A stretch of DNA of 64,000 bases from positions 12,665,593 through 12,729,592 of the forward strand of contig NC_092096.1 of assembly GCF_045679555.1 (NCBI RefSeq). Reading direction: 5' to 3'. Below, piece after piece: positions 12,808 to 23,312 of the stretch (positions within the stretch are counted from its first letter, which is position 1; the number at the start of each line of letters is the position of its first letter). A program made the translations under genes and the position numbers. The notes below the pieces were generated by a model that was given only the letters and a program-made list of their open reading frames with translations, did no database searches and was not told the origin of the DNA. Source of the stretch: Salvelinus alpinus. Lineage: Eukaryota > Chordata > Actinopteri > Salmoniformes > Salmonidae.

Positions 12808-13110
12808 CTCACCGAGCCCCGCTCCCTCACCTGGCCCCGTCTCCCTCACCTGGCACCGCTCCCTCACCTGGCCCCGCTCCCTCACCTGGCCCCGTCTCCC
12901 TCACCTGGCCCCGTCTCCCTCACCTGGCCCCGTCTCCCTCACCTGGCCCCGTCTCCCTCACCTGGCCCCGTCTCCCTCACCTGGCCCCGTCTCCCTCACC
13001 TGGCCCCGCTCCCTCACCTGGCCCCGCTCCCTCACCTGGCCCCGTCTCCCTCACCTGGCCCCGTCTCCCTCACCTGGCCCCGCTCCCTCACCTAGCCCCG
13101 CTCCCTCAGT
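12808..13110. repeat. Minisatellite, 18/19-bp unit, about 16 copies
   Basis: Unit CTCACCTGGCCCCGTCTCC, with a one-base-shorter CCGCTCC variant. Each unit carries CACCTG, an E-box-like hexamer. Confidence 0.95.
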
Positions 13111-13143
13111 TCTGTCTTTGAGAGACTAAGTTGAGTGTGTTTA

Positions 13144-13370
13144 TGTACTCTGTCAGCAGCATGGAGCTCAACATGTATATTTACTGTCTGGTCTACGTAC
13201 TCTGTGAGCAGCATGTATATTTACTGTCTGGTCTACGTACTCTCTGATCAGCATGTATATTTACTGTCTGGTCTACGTACTCTGTGAGCAGCATGTATAT
13301 TTACTGTCTGGTCTACGTACTCTGAGCAGCATGTACATTTACTGTCTGGTCTACGTACTCTGTGAGCAGC
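13144..13370. repeat. 40-bp repeat made of the TBC1D15 exon 5 end and its donor site
   Basis: Five units begin ATGTATATTT (or ATGTACATTT) at 13173, 13213, 13253, 13293 and 13331 (the fourth is 38 bp), plus a degenerate start near 13144. Each holds the complement of the last exon bases and GTACGTAG. The unit at 13331-13370 contains the real exon edge. Confidence 0.93.
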
Positions 13371-13584
13371 ATGTACTTCCTGAGACAGTCCAGGAAGTCT
13401 TCACTACCTCCCTGGTGAAAGTGCAGGGCAGGCAGCTCCACCCCCATGTTGCGGTCTCGGAGGGTGAACACCAGGTAGGACCAGCCCTCCTCCTTCACCC
13501 TGACCGAGGCCAGGTCACGGAGACGGAAGAACAGCCGGGAACCCTTACTCTTCTCTGGGATGGGAGCGGGTTTAGGAGGAGCAC
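13359..13584 (-). CDS. TBC1D15: TBC1D15 exon 5, with a donor site duplicated into the intron
   Basis: 226 bp between acceptor CTCTCCAG and donor GTACGT. It encodes LFFRLRDLASVRVKEEGWSY, a VELPALHFHQGG segment and DFLDCLRKYMLLTE. The 3' edge is ambiguous: GTACGT (exon end 13359) is preferred because the alternative GTAGAC four bases further on (exon end 13355) fits the donor consensus less well. The last 12 exon bases and the donor are the founding unit of the 40-bp repeat that follows in the intron. Confidence 0.88.
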
Positions 13585-16500
13585 CTGGAGAGAGAGGGAG
13601 AGAGAGAGAGGTTCAGATACAGGATATACAGAGACATAGAAACACACACAATGAGGTGAGAGAGAGAGAGAGAGAGAGAGAAGGAGGGAGAGAGGGTTTT
13701 AGATACAGGATATACACAGACATAGAAACACACACAATGAGGTGAGAGAGAGAGAGAGAGAGAGAGAGGAGGGAGAGAGGGGTTTAGATACAGGATATAC
13801 ACAGACATAGAAACACACACAATGAGGTGAGGGAGAGAGAGAGAGGGGCTTAGATACCCAACACTACAGATGCACACACACAGAAGAGACACACATAATG
13901 AGAGTGTGTGTGTGTATTCTCTCTAGGGGTTTTCCTAATGCAGAGAGACAAGCAACACAACGTCCATGCCACACTTCATCTAGAGTTGTATAGATCCATG
14001 TGTAATGCTTTTTAATTTGACTCTCTTGACATTTAAATGTCTGCAGAGCAGGAAGTAGCAGGAGGCCTGATTAATCCCCAGGGGCCTGCTGGAGAAGATT
14101 GATCGTACTGTGGGGAAACTGAAGCAATTAGTCTCCTCTCCTCCAACCAACTTAATCATGGTCGCTCCGCTAAAGCAGCTTCTGGACGTTAAGAGGAGAG
14201 GTGTTTTGGAATTCCAGCCAGAGAGGAGGGAGGGAGAGAAATGATATATGTATATATACACACACACACATATATATATGAGAGAGACTGCTGCACGCTT
14301 AACCTTGTTTAGTCTTGCCAGGAAGAACCACAGAACGGCAAGGCCAAGAACAACAATTATGTTGCATTGTGGTTCCAATACTAGACTTGACAGTTCAAAG
14401 AAACCAGACATGTTTACAGCTACAGGTAATGACAATATATCAGCTGGACAGGTAACGAAGTGTGACATTTTGGCTCTCCATAGAGGAAGCATGATGATGC
14501 TAAATCATTGATATGTTCTCCATGACTTCCCCTGACTAAATAAAAAGGTTTTAAAAAATGGCCATTCTTCCGTGGCCTGCTCTGTTCTGCTGTGTTCTAG
14601 GGTGCTCTGCTGTGTTCTAGGGTGCTCTGCTGTGTTCTAGGGTGCTCTGCTGTGTCCTAGGGTGCTCTGCTGTGTTCTAGGGTGCTCTGCTGTGTTCTAG
14701 GGTGCTCTGCTGTGTCCTAGGGTGCTCTGCTGTGTCCTAGGGTGCTCTGCTGTGTCCTAGGGTGCTCTGCTGTGTCCTAGGGTGCTCTGCTGTGTCCTAG
14801 GGTGCTCTGCTGTGTTCTCTCCCACTCACCTTTTCCATTGTTGCTGGGTTTCTTCCTGAACTGAACAGTGTGAACCATGTCCCACTCAGTCTCACAGCTC
14901 AGCTGGTGCTCCACCTGCCTGGGTGGGTGGTCTCCTGGGTCGTGGCTCGGACCCTGGTGCCGCTGGCCCCATTCAAACACGGAGCTAGACTCCTGGGAGA
15001 GAGAATACAGGTATACTCAGACCCACCCACATACGGTACTATATACAGTACACACAACTACCCATATACTGTACTATCTACACTACTGTCCAAAAGTTTG
15101 GGGTCACTCAGAAATGTCCTTGTTTTCCATGAAAACATACCTGAAATTTGTTGCAAAATGAATAGGAAATAGTCAAGATGTTGACAAGGTTATAAATAAT
15201 GATTTAATTGAAATAATAATTATGTCCTTCAAACTTTGCTTTTGTCAAAGAATCCTCCATTTGCAGCAATTACAGCCTTGCAGACCTTTGGCATTCTAGT
15301 TGTCAATTTGTTGAGGTAATCTGAAGAGATTTCACCCCATGCTTCCTGAAGCACCTCCCACAAGTTGGATTGTCTTGATGGGCACTTCTTACGTACCATA
15401 CGGTCAAGCTGCTCCCACAACAGCTCAATAGGGTTGAGATCCGGTGACTGTGCTGGCCACTCCATTATAGACAGAACACCAGCTGACTGCTTCTTCCCTA
15501 AATAGTTATTGCATAGTTTGGAGCTGTGCTTTGGGTCGTTGCCCTGTTGTAGGAGGAAATTGGCTCCAATTAAGTGCCGTCCACAGGGTATGGCGTTGCA
15601 AAATGGAGTGATAGCCTTCCTTCTTCCAAGATCCCTTTTACCCTGTACGAATCTCCCACTTCACCACCAAAGCACCCCCAGACCATCACATTGCCTCCAC
15701 CACGCTTGATAGATGGCGTCAAGCACTCCATCATCTTTTCTGCGTCTCATGAATCTTCTTCTTTGTGATCCGAACACCTCAAACTCTTATTCATCGGTCC
15801 ATAACACTTTTTTCCCCCCAAAATCTTCCTCTGTCCAGTGTCTGTTCTATTTCCCATCTCAATCTTTTCTTTTTAATTGGCCAGTCTGAGATATGGCTTT
15901 TTCTTTGCAACTCTGCCCCTAGAAGGCCAGCATCCCGGAGTCACCTCTTCACTGTTGACGTTGAGACTGGTGTTTTGCGGGTACTATTTAATGAAGCTGC
16001 CAGTTGAGGACATGTGAGGCGTCTGTTTCTCAAACTAGACACACTAATGTACTTGCCCTTTTGCTCAGTTGTGCACCGGGGCCTCCCACTCCTCTTTCTA
16101 TTCTGGTTAGAACCAGTTTGCACTGTTCTGTGAAAAGGGTTTTCTAATGATCAATTAGCCTTTAAAAATGATACATTTGGATTAGCTAACACAACGTGTC
16201 ATTGGAACACAGGAGTGATGGTTGCTGATAAATGGGCATCTGTACGCCTATGTAGATATTCCATAAAAAATCTGCAATTTTTTGAAATGTCTAAGTGACC
16301 CCAAAATGTTGTACTATCTATATACAGTACACACACACCCATATACAGTACTATATATATATACAGTACATAGTTCTGGCTGGCTGTGTAGGTAGTGGTA
16401 CAGATATATACATAAAAGGCTGGAAATACTATTAGAGAGGCTAATAAAATTAAACCGGTTTTGACAGAGAAAGAGAATAGGGGATGTTTTTTTCCTCCAC

Positions 16501-18956
16501 AGAGAACCTAACGGACAGACATCTGTCCTGAGTGGCTGATAGAGAGAGGAGAGTTAGTTTCTATGAAGAGATGAGCTAGCTATGTGTGTTCATCTCAACC
16601 GGGATGAACCATTATAGATTCAGGATATACTTCAGGGCTTTGGTTTCCTGTTGCATCTCTGCTATCAGGGTTTTTATTGCAGTCAGAGATCACTAGAACA
16701 TCTTTATTCTAGCGCAGCAGAGAAACAGAGACAGGAAACATGAAGCGATGCTGCTGTCACATGACCAAGGTGATTGGAGCCAGAGTGTGGTTTGACAGTC
16801 ATCATCGAGCTCTCAAGACAACTGATGTGTCACCATGGATACAGCCAAGCCAACATATACAATGTGGAGTGTTGTCATCCTAAATCGTGACTAATGTTCC
16901 CTTTAAGCTGCGCCGACACCCCGCAGAAGAAATATCAGCCCGCGCAGAGAAGCACGAGATTGAACTTCACTCAACTTTAGAGAGTTTTCCCCCCTTTAGT
17001 TAACACTATCAACGTTTCCCTTCACTGTGGGAATTGTGATCCGAGTCAATGCGTTATTAGCCACTTTCAACGCAACATCCCGAAACAAAACTAATTGTGC
17101 AAGACTTAGTAGGCAAAACTAACTATGCAAGAGATTTGTTTTTTGTAGGCAGAACACATCGGTGTATGATTCTATTGCATTGACAGGCACCACTCAGCCC
17201 GTACTCTACAGACCGGTGGCATAACCAATCAGAGCTGCAGTAGGCCTATATATACATAAACTGGGTGGTTCAAGCCCTGAAAGCTGATTGGCTGACAGCC
17301 GTGGTATATCAGACCGTATACCACGGGTATGACAAAACATTGTTTTACTGTTCTAATTACATTGGTATTAGCCCAGTTATAGATCATCTGTAGTCAGCAA
17401 TAGGATAGTGGTTGCTTCCTGCAAGACCACAAAACCTGTACATTTCTAGACATCTTTGAAACGTGAGTCAGGTAAAGAGCTTTTTTTTTGTCTTAAAGGG
17501 GCAGTGTTGTATTTTGAGACAAGCTTGAATAATCGAAGTATCCAATAGGCAGAGGGTAGTATAATTTGTCTGGTTCTCTGTAATAATGTTGGAATAATAA
17601 TGACATTTTCTTTTGTAAAGTGGTTTCTTGCATCAAACACCATTTTCAGTCACCTCCTTGTCTGAAGGACGAGTGGATAAAACAGGTTCATGTCAAGACC
17701 TGGGTGTATTTTGTTAAAAAATCTCATGGAATGTAGGCCTACATTGAACACCACACATTGGCTGCTACTGTAGGCTGAACGATAGAACAGCTATTTCCAT
17801 GTTAAACAAATTGCACTGTGTCTGTATTATCAGCACCAGACAACAGTTGTGGCCGAGCCAATTAGCAGTGTTTCTATATGAATTTACCAGTAAGATTGAT
17901 AAGAGTCTAAATCTTGTTAGTATTCTAATATATGTACATGTGTACACTTTGTTTATGATGACCTGAAACAAGGAATATTAAATAAAAAAAGATATGTAAA
18001 TAAAGTCTAACCTTGGCAGCACACAGCATGGCAGAGTGGTCGACATCTTCCATGGGTTTATATTCCAGCACTATGTCTCCATCCTGGTAGAAATGACGAG
18101 AAGGAATGTTCAGTCTGATCTGTGGACATTATAACAGGGAAGGAGACATCTCATTCTGTTCCATATTGACATACCTGGTCCAGGACACGCAGGGATCCTG
18201 AAGTGAGAGAATCCTGCTCTTCACGCCTTTCTGGGTTGGTGTGTATAAACACTCCATCATGCTCATATAGAACCTGGGAGAGAACGAGGGAAATACATTC
18301 AGAGATTAATACAACTCATGTTATGTTGTTGTTGGAGACTTGGTAAACAAATAGGCCGAATGTACCTAGCTAGCTTGCTAACTTCATCCAAATCAAGTGC
18401 CGTTTCCATGTGACAATGTAATGGGATACATTTGCTGTATTGTTTACAATTTTGCTGGCGGCTCTTTGAACATGGACCAATTTCACATTCTTTCACCGTT
18501 CTACCTTTTCAGCAGTGTGATGTGGCTAGCTAGGTAGCTGGCTCAACCAACTTCCTGACCACTTTTAAACTGTTTTGCATGTTTGTTTTGGTGGTTGCTA
18601 GTACAACAAGTTAGCTCAACTTGTCACTATGAAAGCTAACAACACGAGCCTGTTGGTATTCTGGAAGTCGACAGTTTTACGAGTTTTACAAGTAACTTCT
18701 TATGTCCGCAAACCACTTTGTTTCACCTGAAACTACTCTGCCAACTGGACAGGCAACTTCTACTAGCTAACGTTAGCTGTCAAGTGTCGACAATGGCTTG
18801 TTCAACTTCTAGCCAAATGATTTCGTTTAAACTATTTACAAAACCTCACAGACAACATGATCCATTGACAATGCGAACAAAACAAAGCACATAAAAAAAA
18901 TACGAAATGCCACAAATCTGTTTTCTCAGCACCTTGACGCCCGTTGAAGTCGCCAT
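13359..18956 (-). CDS. TBC1D15: TBC1D15 N-terminal part, exons 1-5 (gene continues beyond left edge)
   Basis: Five exons on the minus strand join in phase: 18956-18933, 18273-18175, 18083-18012, 14992-14830 and 13584-13359. They give about 195 residues of the TBC1D15 N-terminal region. Seen: an N-terminal YEHDGVFIH segment, an EWDMVHTV segment, a GWSYLVF segment and an ALHFHQGG segment, in the order found in vertebrate TBC1D15. The catalytic TBC domain lies in later exons that are not in this window. Known: TBC1D15 is a GTPase-activating protein for Rab7 that acts at late endosomes and is recruited to mitochondria by Fis1. The neighbouring RAB21 upstream in the same orientation reproduces the conserved vertebrate order and favours TBC1D15 over its paralogue TBC1D17. 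Introns 3, 4 and 5 carry transposons and minisatellites. I see no frameshift or premature stop in the five exons, so the gene is probably functional. Confidence 0.9.
13585..13880. repeat. Composite GA-rich repeat, about 80-bp unit, 3-4 copies
   Basis: Units of AGATACAGGATATACACAGA, CATAGAAACACACACAATGA and a long (GA)n run. It starts right at the exon 5 acceptor, so the intron's 3' end is purine/pyrimidine biased (CT-rich on the transcript strand). Confidence 0.92.
14243..14284. repeat. TA/CA microsatellite
   Basis: ATATATGTATATATACACAC type simple sequence in TBC1D15 intron 4. Confidence 0.8.
14578..14815. repeat. Minisatellite, 20-bp unit, about 12 copies
   Basis: Unit CTCTGCTGTGTTCTAGGGTG, with a TCCTAGGG variant grouped at 14650-14805. 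It abuts exon 4 of TBC1D15 at the donor side. Confidence 0.96.
14830..14992 (-). CDS. TBC1D15: TBC1D15 exon 4
   Basis: 163 bp between acceptor CTCCCAG and donor GTGAGT. It starts ESSSVFEWGQ and includes CETEWDMVHTVQFRKKP, the best conserved stretch in this part of the protein. It ends in phase 1. The donor sits only about 10 bp from the 20-bp minisatellite at 14578-14815. Confidence 0.9.
15079..16313 (-). mobile_element. Tc1-like transposon relic in TBC1D15 intron 3
   Basis: Left terminus CTACACTACTGTCCAAAAGT then TTGGGGTCACT; right terminus AAGTGACCCCAAA, with the outermost bases lost. The transposase is on the minus strand: AQSPDLNPIELLWEQLD near 15395-15460 (catalytic region with the final acidic residue) and a helix-turn-helix part near 15941-16123. 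Multiple frame breaks. Confidence 0.9.
16314..17257. other. TBC1D15 intron 3, mixed sequence
   Basis: No exon seen. At about 16890-16990 there is a dispersed-repeat-like segment (TTCCCTTTAAGCTGCGCCG). The remainder is unremarkable. Confidence 0.35.
17258..17368. mobile_element. Dispersed salmonid repeat fragment
   Basis: Contains CTGATTGGCTGACAGCCGTG then GTATATCAGACCGTATACCA, a segment I recognise as an abundant salmonid MITE-like repeat. Only one half is present. Confidence 0.5.
17369..18011. other. TBC1D15 intron 3 proximal part
   Basis: AT-rich non-repetitive sequence. No exon or RNA gene recognised. Confidence 0.4.
18012..18083 (-). CDS. TBC1D15: TBC1D15 exon 3
   Basis: 72 bp (24 codons, phase 0) between acceptor CTACCAG and donor GTTAGA. 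It encodes DGDIVLEYKPMEDVDHSAML and a short tail, the counterpart of the acidic 'VDWRPLDDA' region of mammalian TBC1D15. Confidence 0.87.
18175..18273 (-). CDS. TBC1D15: TBC1D15 exon 2
   Basis: 99 bp (33 codons, phase 0 at both ends) between acceptor TCCCAG and donor GTATGT. It begins VLYEHDGVFIH and ends SLRVLDQ, which aligns with the family segment around YEQEGVYIH and LRVLEK. Confidence 0.9.
18933..18956 (-). CDS. TBC1D15: TBC1D15 coding exon 1
   Basis: Eight codons from the start ATG (18956-18954), reading MATSTGVK, followed by donor GTGCTG at 18932. The start is chosen because this short exon sits in a non-repetitive stretch 660 bp upstream of exon 2, splices in phase 0, and matches the short first coding exon of the family. 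The donor is weak after its GT. Confidence 0.75.
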
Positions 18957-19060
18957 GTCGCCTGTCTCAGCTGACGACGTAGTAGCACAGCTCACGTGTT
19001 TCCAGTTGTTTTGACTTGTGGGAGGGGGGAAGAATAAATAACTAAATACTCGTCATTGGG
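18957..19060 (-). promoter_or_regulatory. TBC1D15 5' UTR and proximal promoter with an E-box
   Basis: Immediately upstream of the TBC1D15 ATG is a non-repetitive stretch with a CACGTG E-box at 18993-18998 and the CpG-containing TGACGACG near 18972. No TATA box is evident. CACGTG is the core bound by MiT/TFE and USF factors. Whether it works here is inference. Confidence 0.4.
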
Positions 19061-19075
19061 TGTTGCTGAATCCGT

Positions 19076-19260
19076 TTTTCACATTTCTTTTTATTTCACC
19101 TTCATTTAACCAGGTAGGCTAGTTTAGAACAAGTTCTCATTTACAACTGCGACCTGGCCAAGATGGAGCAAAGCAGTTCGACACAAACAACAACACAGAG
19201 TTACACATGGAATAAACAAACATACAGGCAATAATACAGTAGGAAAAAAAGTCTATATGA
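19076..19260. mobile_element. Dispersed repeat ('ttcatttaaccaggtaggct' type)
   Basis: TTTATTTCACCTTCATTTAA, then AACTGCGACCTGGCCAAGAT and ACAACAACACAGAGTTACAC. This is an interspersed sequence common in salmonid DNA, upstream of the TBC1D15 promoter. Class not determined. Confidence 0.55.
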
Positions 19261-19659
19261 TCTTTGACACATTCATTGTAAACCAACGACGCAATTAACG
19301 AGATCATTGAAATAGTTGAGTGTATCTCGCATACAACAGAGATTATTATTGAACTGTTTGTTGTTTAAGCTTCCACTTCCGCAAACATCCGCCAGGGAAC
19401 ATTAGCGTTAACAGGGGTGTAGTCATTATCCCAATTCTGTTGCAAAACGTTTCGTAAACGGAACGAAACGGGGAGGGACCTACCTTAATCTGTCCAATAG
19501 AATCTCTCGTTTTTTTTGCAACTGTTTGGACTAAGGATTACACCCAGCAGTAAGAGTGGGAGGAGGCACCTTTGGACGTTGTAATAGGATGTTGTTTAAT
19601 GTTTAATTTAGGGCTATTATTCCAGACAAAGGTTGAAAAACCCTGTACATATTCAGTCA

Positions 19660-19930
19660 AATCATATTGTATTTGTCACATGTACCGAGTACAACAGGTG
19701 TAGACCATAATAAAACAGATGTAGACCTTACAGTGAAATGCTTACTTACAAGTCCTTAACAAACAATGCAGTTTAATGAAAAATAAGTGTTAAGAATTAC
19801 TTACTAAAATAAACTGAAGTAAAAAATTTAAAATAAGAAAATAGAAAAATAACAAATAATTAAAGAGCAACAATAAAATAACTAGCAAGGCTATGTACAG
19901 GGGGTACCGGTCAAAGACTGGTCATACCTT
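19660..19930 (-). mobile_element. LINE 3' end, reversed
   Basis: Begins TCAAATCATATTGTATTTGT and CACATGTACCGAGTACAACA and continues to GGCTATGTACAGGGGGTACC at about 19887-19910. Holds one copy of the sequence that is amplified about 17 times at 58876-59538. Confidence 0.7.
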
Positions 19931-20984
19931 AAGCGAGCAGGTGATAAAATCAACTCTCTCTCTCTTCAATTCAAAGGGCTTTATTGTCATGGGAAACATG
20001 TTTACATTACCAAAGCAAGTGAAATAGATAATAAACAAAAGTGAAATAGACAATAATAAACAACAAAAGTTTAAAAGGAATAGAGACATTTCAAATGTCA
20101 TATTATGGATATGTACAGTGTTGTAACGATGTGTAAATAGTTAAAGTACAAAAAGGAAAATAAATAAGCATAAATATGGGTTGTATTTACAATTGTGTTT
20201 GTTCTTCACTGGTTGCCCTTTTCTTGTGGCAACAGGTCACAAATCTTGCTGCTGTGATGGCACAACTGTGGTACTGTATTTCAACCAATAGATATGGGAG
20301 TTTATCAAGATTGGATTGTTTTCAAATTCTTTGTGGGTCTGTGTATCTGAGGGAAATATGTGTCTCTAATATGGTCATACATTTGGCAGGAGGTTAGGAA
20401 GTGCAGTTCGGTCTCCACCTCATTTTGTGGGCAGTGTGCACATAGCCTGTCTTCTCTTGAGAGTCAGGTCTGCCGATGGCGGCCTCTCTCAATAGCAAGG
20501 CTATGCTCACTGAGTCTGTACATAGTCAAAGCCTTCCTTCATCTTGGGTCAGTCACAGTGGTCAGGTATTCTGCCACTGTGAACTCTCTGTTTAGGGACA
20601 AACAGCGTTATAGTTTTCTCCGTTTTTTCTTGGTTGGTGAGCGGACCCCAGACCTCACAACCATAAAGGGCAATGGGTTCTATAACCGATTCAAGTATTT
20701 TTTGCCAGATCCTAATTGGGATGTCAAATTTGATGTTCCTTTTGATGGCATAGAAGGTCCTTCTTGCCTTGTCTCTCAGATCGTTCACAGTTTTGTGGAA
20801 GTTACCTGTGGTGCTGATGTTTAGGCCAAGGTATGTATCGTTTTTGTGTGCTCCAGGTCAACGGTGTCAAGATGGAATTTGTATTTGTGGTCCTGGCGAC
20901 TGGACCTTTTTTGGAACACCATTATTTTTGTCTTATTTATGCTGCAATAGTTTATGTGTCGGGGGGCTAGGGTCGGTCTGTTAT

Positions 20985-21087
20985 CTCTGGAGTATTTCTC
21001 CTGTCTTATCCGGTGTCCTGTGTGAATTTAAGCATGCTCTCTCTAATTCTCTCTCTCCTTTCTTTCTTTCTTTCTTTCTTTCTTTAT

Positions 21088-21118
<31 letters not shown>

Positions 21119-21648
21119 CTCTCTCTCTCTCGGAGGACCTGAGCCCTAGGACCATGCCTCAGGACTACCTGGCCTGATGACTCCTTGCTGTCCCCAGTCC
21201 ACCTTGTTGTGCTGCTGCTCCAGTTTCAACTGTTCTGCCTGCAGCTATGGAACCCTGATCTGTTCACCAGACGTGCTACCTGTCCCAGACCTGCTGTTTC
21301 AACTCTCTAGAGACAGCAGGAGCGGTAGAGATACTCTGAATGATCAGCTATGAAAAGCCAACTGACAGTTACTCCTGAGGTGCTGACCTGTTGCACCCTC
21401 TACAACCACTGTGATTATTATTATTTGACCCTGCTGGTCATCTATCAGGCCACCCCTCATAGCCTGGTTCCTCTCTAGGTTTCTTCCTAGGTTCTGGCCT
21501 TTCTAGGGAGTTTTTCCTAGCCACCGTGCTTCTACACCTGCATTGCTTGCTGTTTGGGGTTTTAGGCTGGGTTTCTGTACAGCACTTTGTGACATCAGCT
21601 AATGTAAGAAGAGCTTTATAAATACATTTGATTGATTGATTTACTGTC
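20985..21648 (+). mobile_element. Retroposed repeat inserted in the LINE ('...tttgattgattga' tail)
   Basis: Starts near TCTCCTGTCTTATCCGGTGT, contains a (CT)/(CTTT) run, GAGGACCTGAGCCCTAGGAC, and GGTTTCTTCCTAGGTTCTGG, and ends TACATTTGATTGATTGA. LINE sequence resumes after it. A 5'-truncated copy is at 43892-44176. Confidence 0.75.
21054..21131. repeat. (TTTC)n/(CT)n microsatellite
   Basis: CTTTCTTTCTTTCTTTC runs, then CTCTCTCTCTC. Confidence 0.9.
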
Positions 21649-23312
21649 AGGGCCCAGGTCTGGCAGAATCTGTGCAGAATATCTAGGTGCTGCTGTAGGC
21701 CCTCCTTGCTTGGGGACAGAAGCACCAGATCATCAGCAAACAGTAGACATTTGACTTCAGATTCTAGTAGGGTGAGATCGGGTGCTGCAGACTGTTCTAG
21801 TGCCCTCGCCAGTTCATTGATATATATGTTGAAGAGGGTGGGGCCCAAGCTGCATCCCTGTCTCACTCCACGGCCCTGTGGAAAGAAATGGGTGTGTTTT
21901 CTGCCTGTTTTAACCGCACACTTGTTGTTTGTGTACATGGATTTTATCATGCCAAATTGAGTCAAAAGCTTTTTTGAAATCAACAAAGCATGAGAAGACT
22001 TTGCTTTTGTTGTGTTTTGTTTGTCAATAAGGGGGTGCAGGGTGAATATGTGGCTTGTCGTACGGTAATTTGGTAAAAAGCCAATTTGACATTTGCTCAA
22101 TACATTGTTTTCACTGAGGAAATGTAGGAGTCTGCTGTTAGTGATAATCCAGAGAATTTTCCCAAGGTTACTGTTGACACATATCTCACTGTAGTTATTG
22201 GGGTCGGATTTGTCCCCACTTTTGTGGATTGGGGTGATCAAGTCCTTGGTTCCAAGTTTTAGGGAAGATGCCAGAGCTGAGGATGATGTTAAAGAGTTTA
22301 AGTATAGCCAAGTGAAATTTATGGTCTGTATAATTTATAATTTCATGTAGGATACCATCAACACCACAGGCCTTTTTGGGTTGGAGGGTTTTTATTTTGT
22401 CCTGTAGCTCATTCAAGGTAATTGAAGAATTCAGTGGGTTTTGGTAGTCTTTAATAGCTGACTAATATTTTCTATTGTTCACGTATGTGTTTTTGCTGTT
22501 TGTTCTTTGTTATAAAAACAATATTTTGTGAAGTGGTTAACCCATACATCTCCATTTTGGATAGATAACTATTTTGTGTTTTCCAATTTTCCCAGAAGTG
22601 TTTAGAGTCTATGGATTCTTCAATTACATTGAGCTGATTTCTGACGTGCTGTTCCTTCTTTTTCCTCAGTGTATTGCTGTATTGTTTTAGTGATTCACCA
22701 TAGTGAAGGCGTAGGCTCAGGTTATCTGGGTCTCTGTGTTATTGGTTAGATATGTTCCTCAATTCCTTTCTTGGGATTTTGCACTTTTCATCAAACCATT
22801 TGTCATTGTTGTTCATTTTCTTAGGTTGTCTGGTTGAAATGTTTAGATTTGATAGTGAAGCAATTTAGGCTTTCTACTGCCAAGTTTACAACTTCGCTAT
22901 TGCAGTGAAACGTTTTGTCCAGGAAGTTGTCTAAAAGAGATTGAATTTGTTGTTGATGAATTACTTTCTGGTAGGTTTCTACACTACTTTCCTTCCATCT
23001 ATAGCATTTCCTAATAGTATGCAGTTTGTTCGGCTTTGATGCCTCATGATTGAATATTGCTCTGTTCAAGTAGAATGTGATTTTGCTGTGATCTGATAGG
23101 GGAGTCAGTGGGTTCTCTCTTTCTCCTCTCTCTCTTTCTAATGTATAATTTAGGGCATCTTGTTCTCACTTAATAGCAAATGAAAGCTGGAAATGCTCCA
23201 TTTACAGACCAGCTCACACATTTACCTCTTCTGGCTCCTGTAAGACCTCTTTGTCTTCACAGAAGAGAGATAGAAGTGGGAGAAATAGTGTGAGAGTTAG
23301 AGAGAGAGACAG

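Larger units (their letters stand above)
19966..23170 (-). mobile_element. Degenerate non-LTR retrotransposon (LINE) with reverse transcriptase
   Basis: On the minus strand, fragments of a reverse transcriptase: AGVDGI-type motif as KKACGVDGILHEI near 22370, GRGVRQGCSLGPTLFNIYIN near 21830-21890, and the catalytic FADD at 21740-21729. Further downstream is a C-terminal segment with IEPIALYGCEVWGPLTNQE (20640-20710). Stops and shifts break the frame, and another repeat is inserted at about 20985-21648. The clade is not assigned. Confidence 0.85.

Noticed and set aside
1-13143. Later TBC1D15 exons (TBC domain)
   Set aside because: No segment with the family motifs (such as GYVQGM) was recognised on the minus strand; the stretch is treated as intron 5.
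13253-13639. Plus-strand frame of 128 codons over TBC1D15 exon 5
   Set aside because: Antisense of a real exon plus its duplicated edge; no independent support.
21438-22241. Cellular reverse transcriptase or telomerase gene
   Set aside because: The motifs (GCSLGPTLFN, FADD) are LINE-type, the frame is interrupted, and another repeat is inserted.
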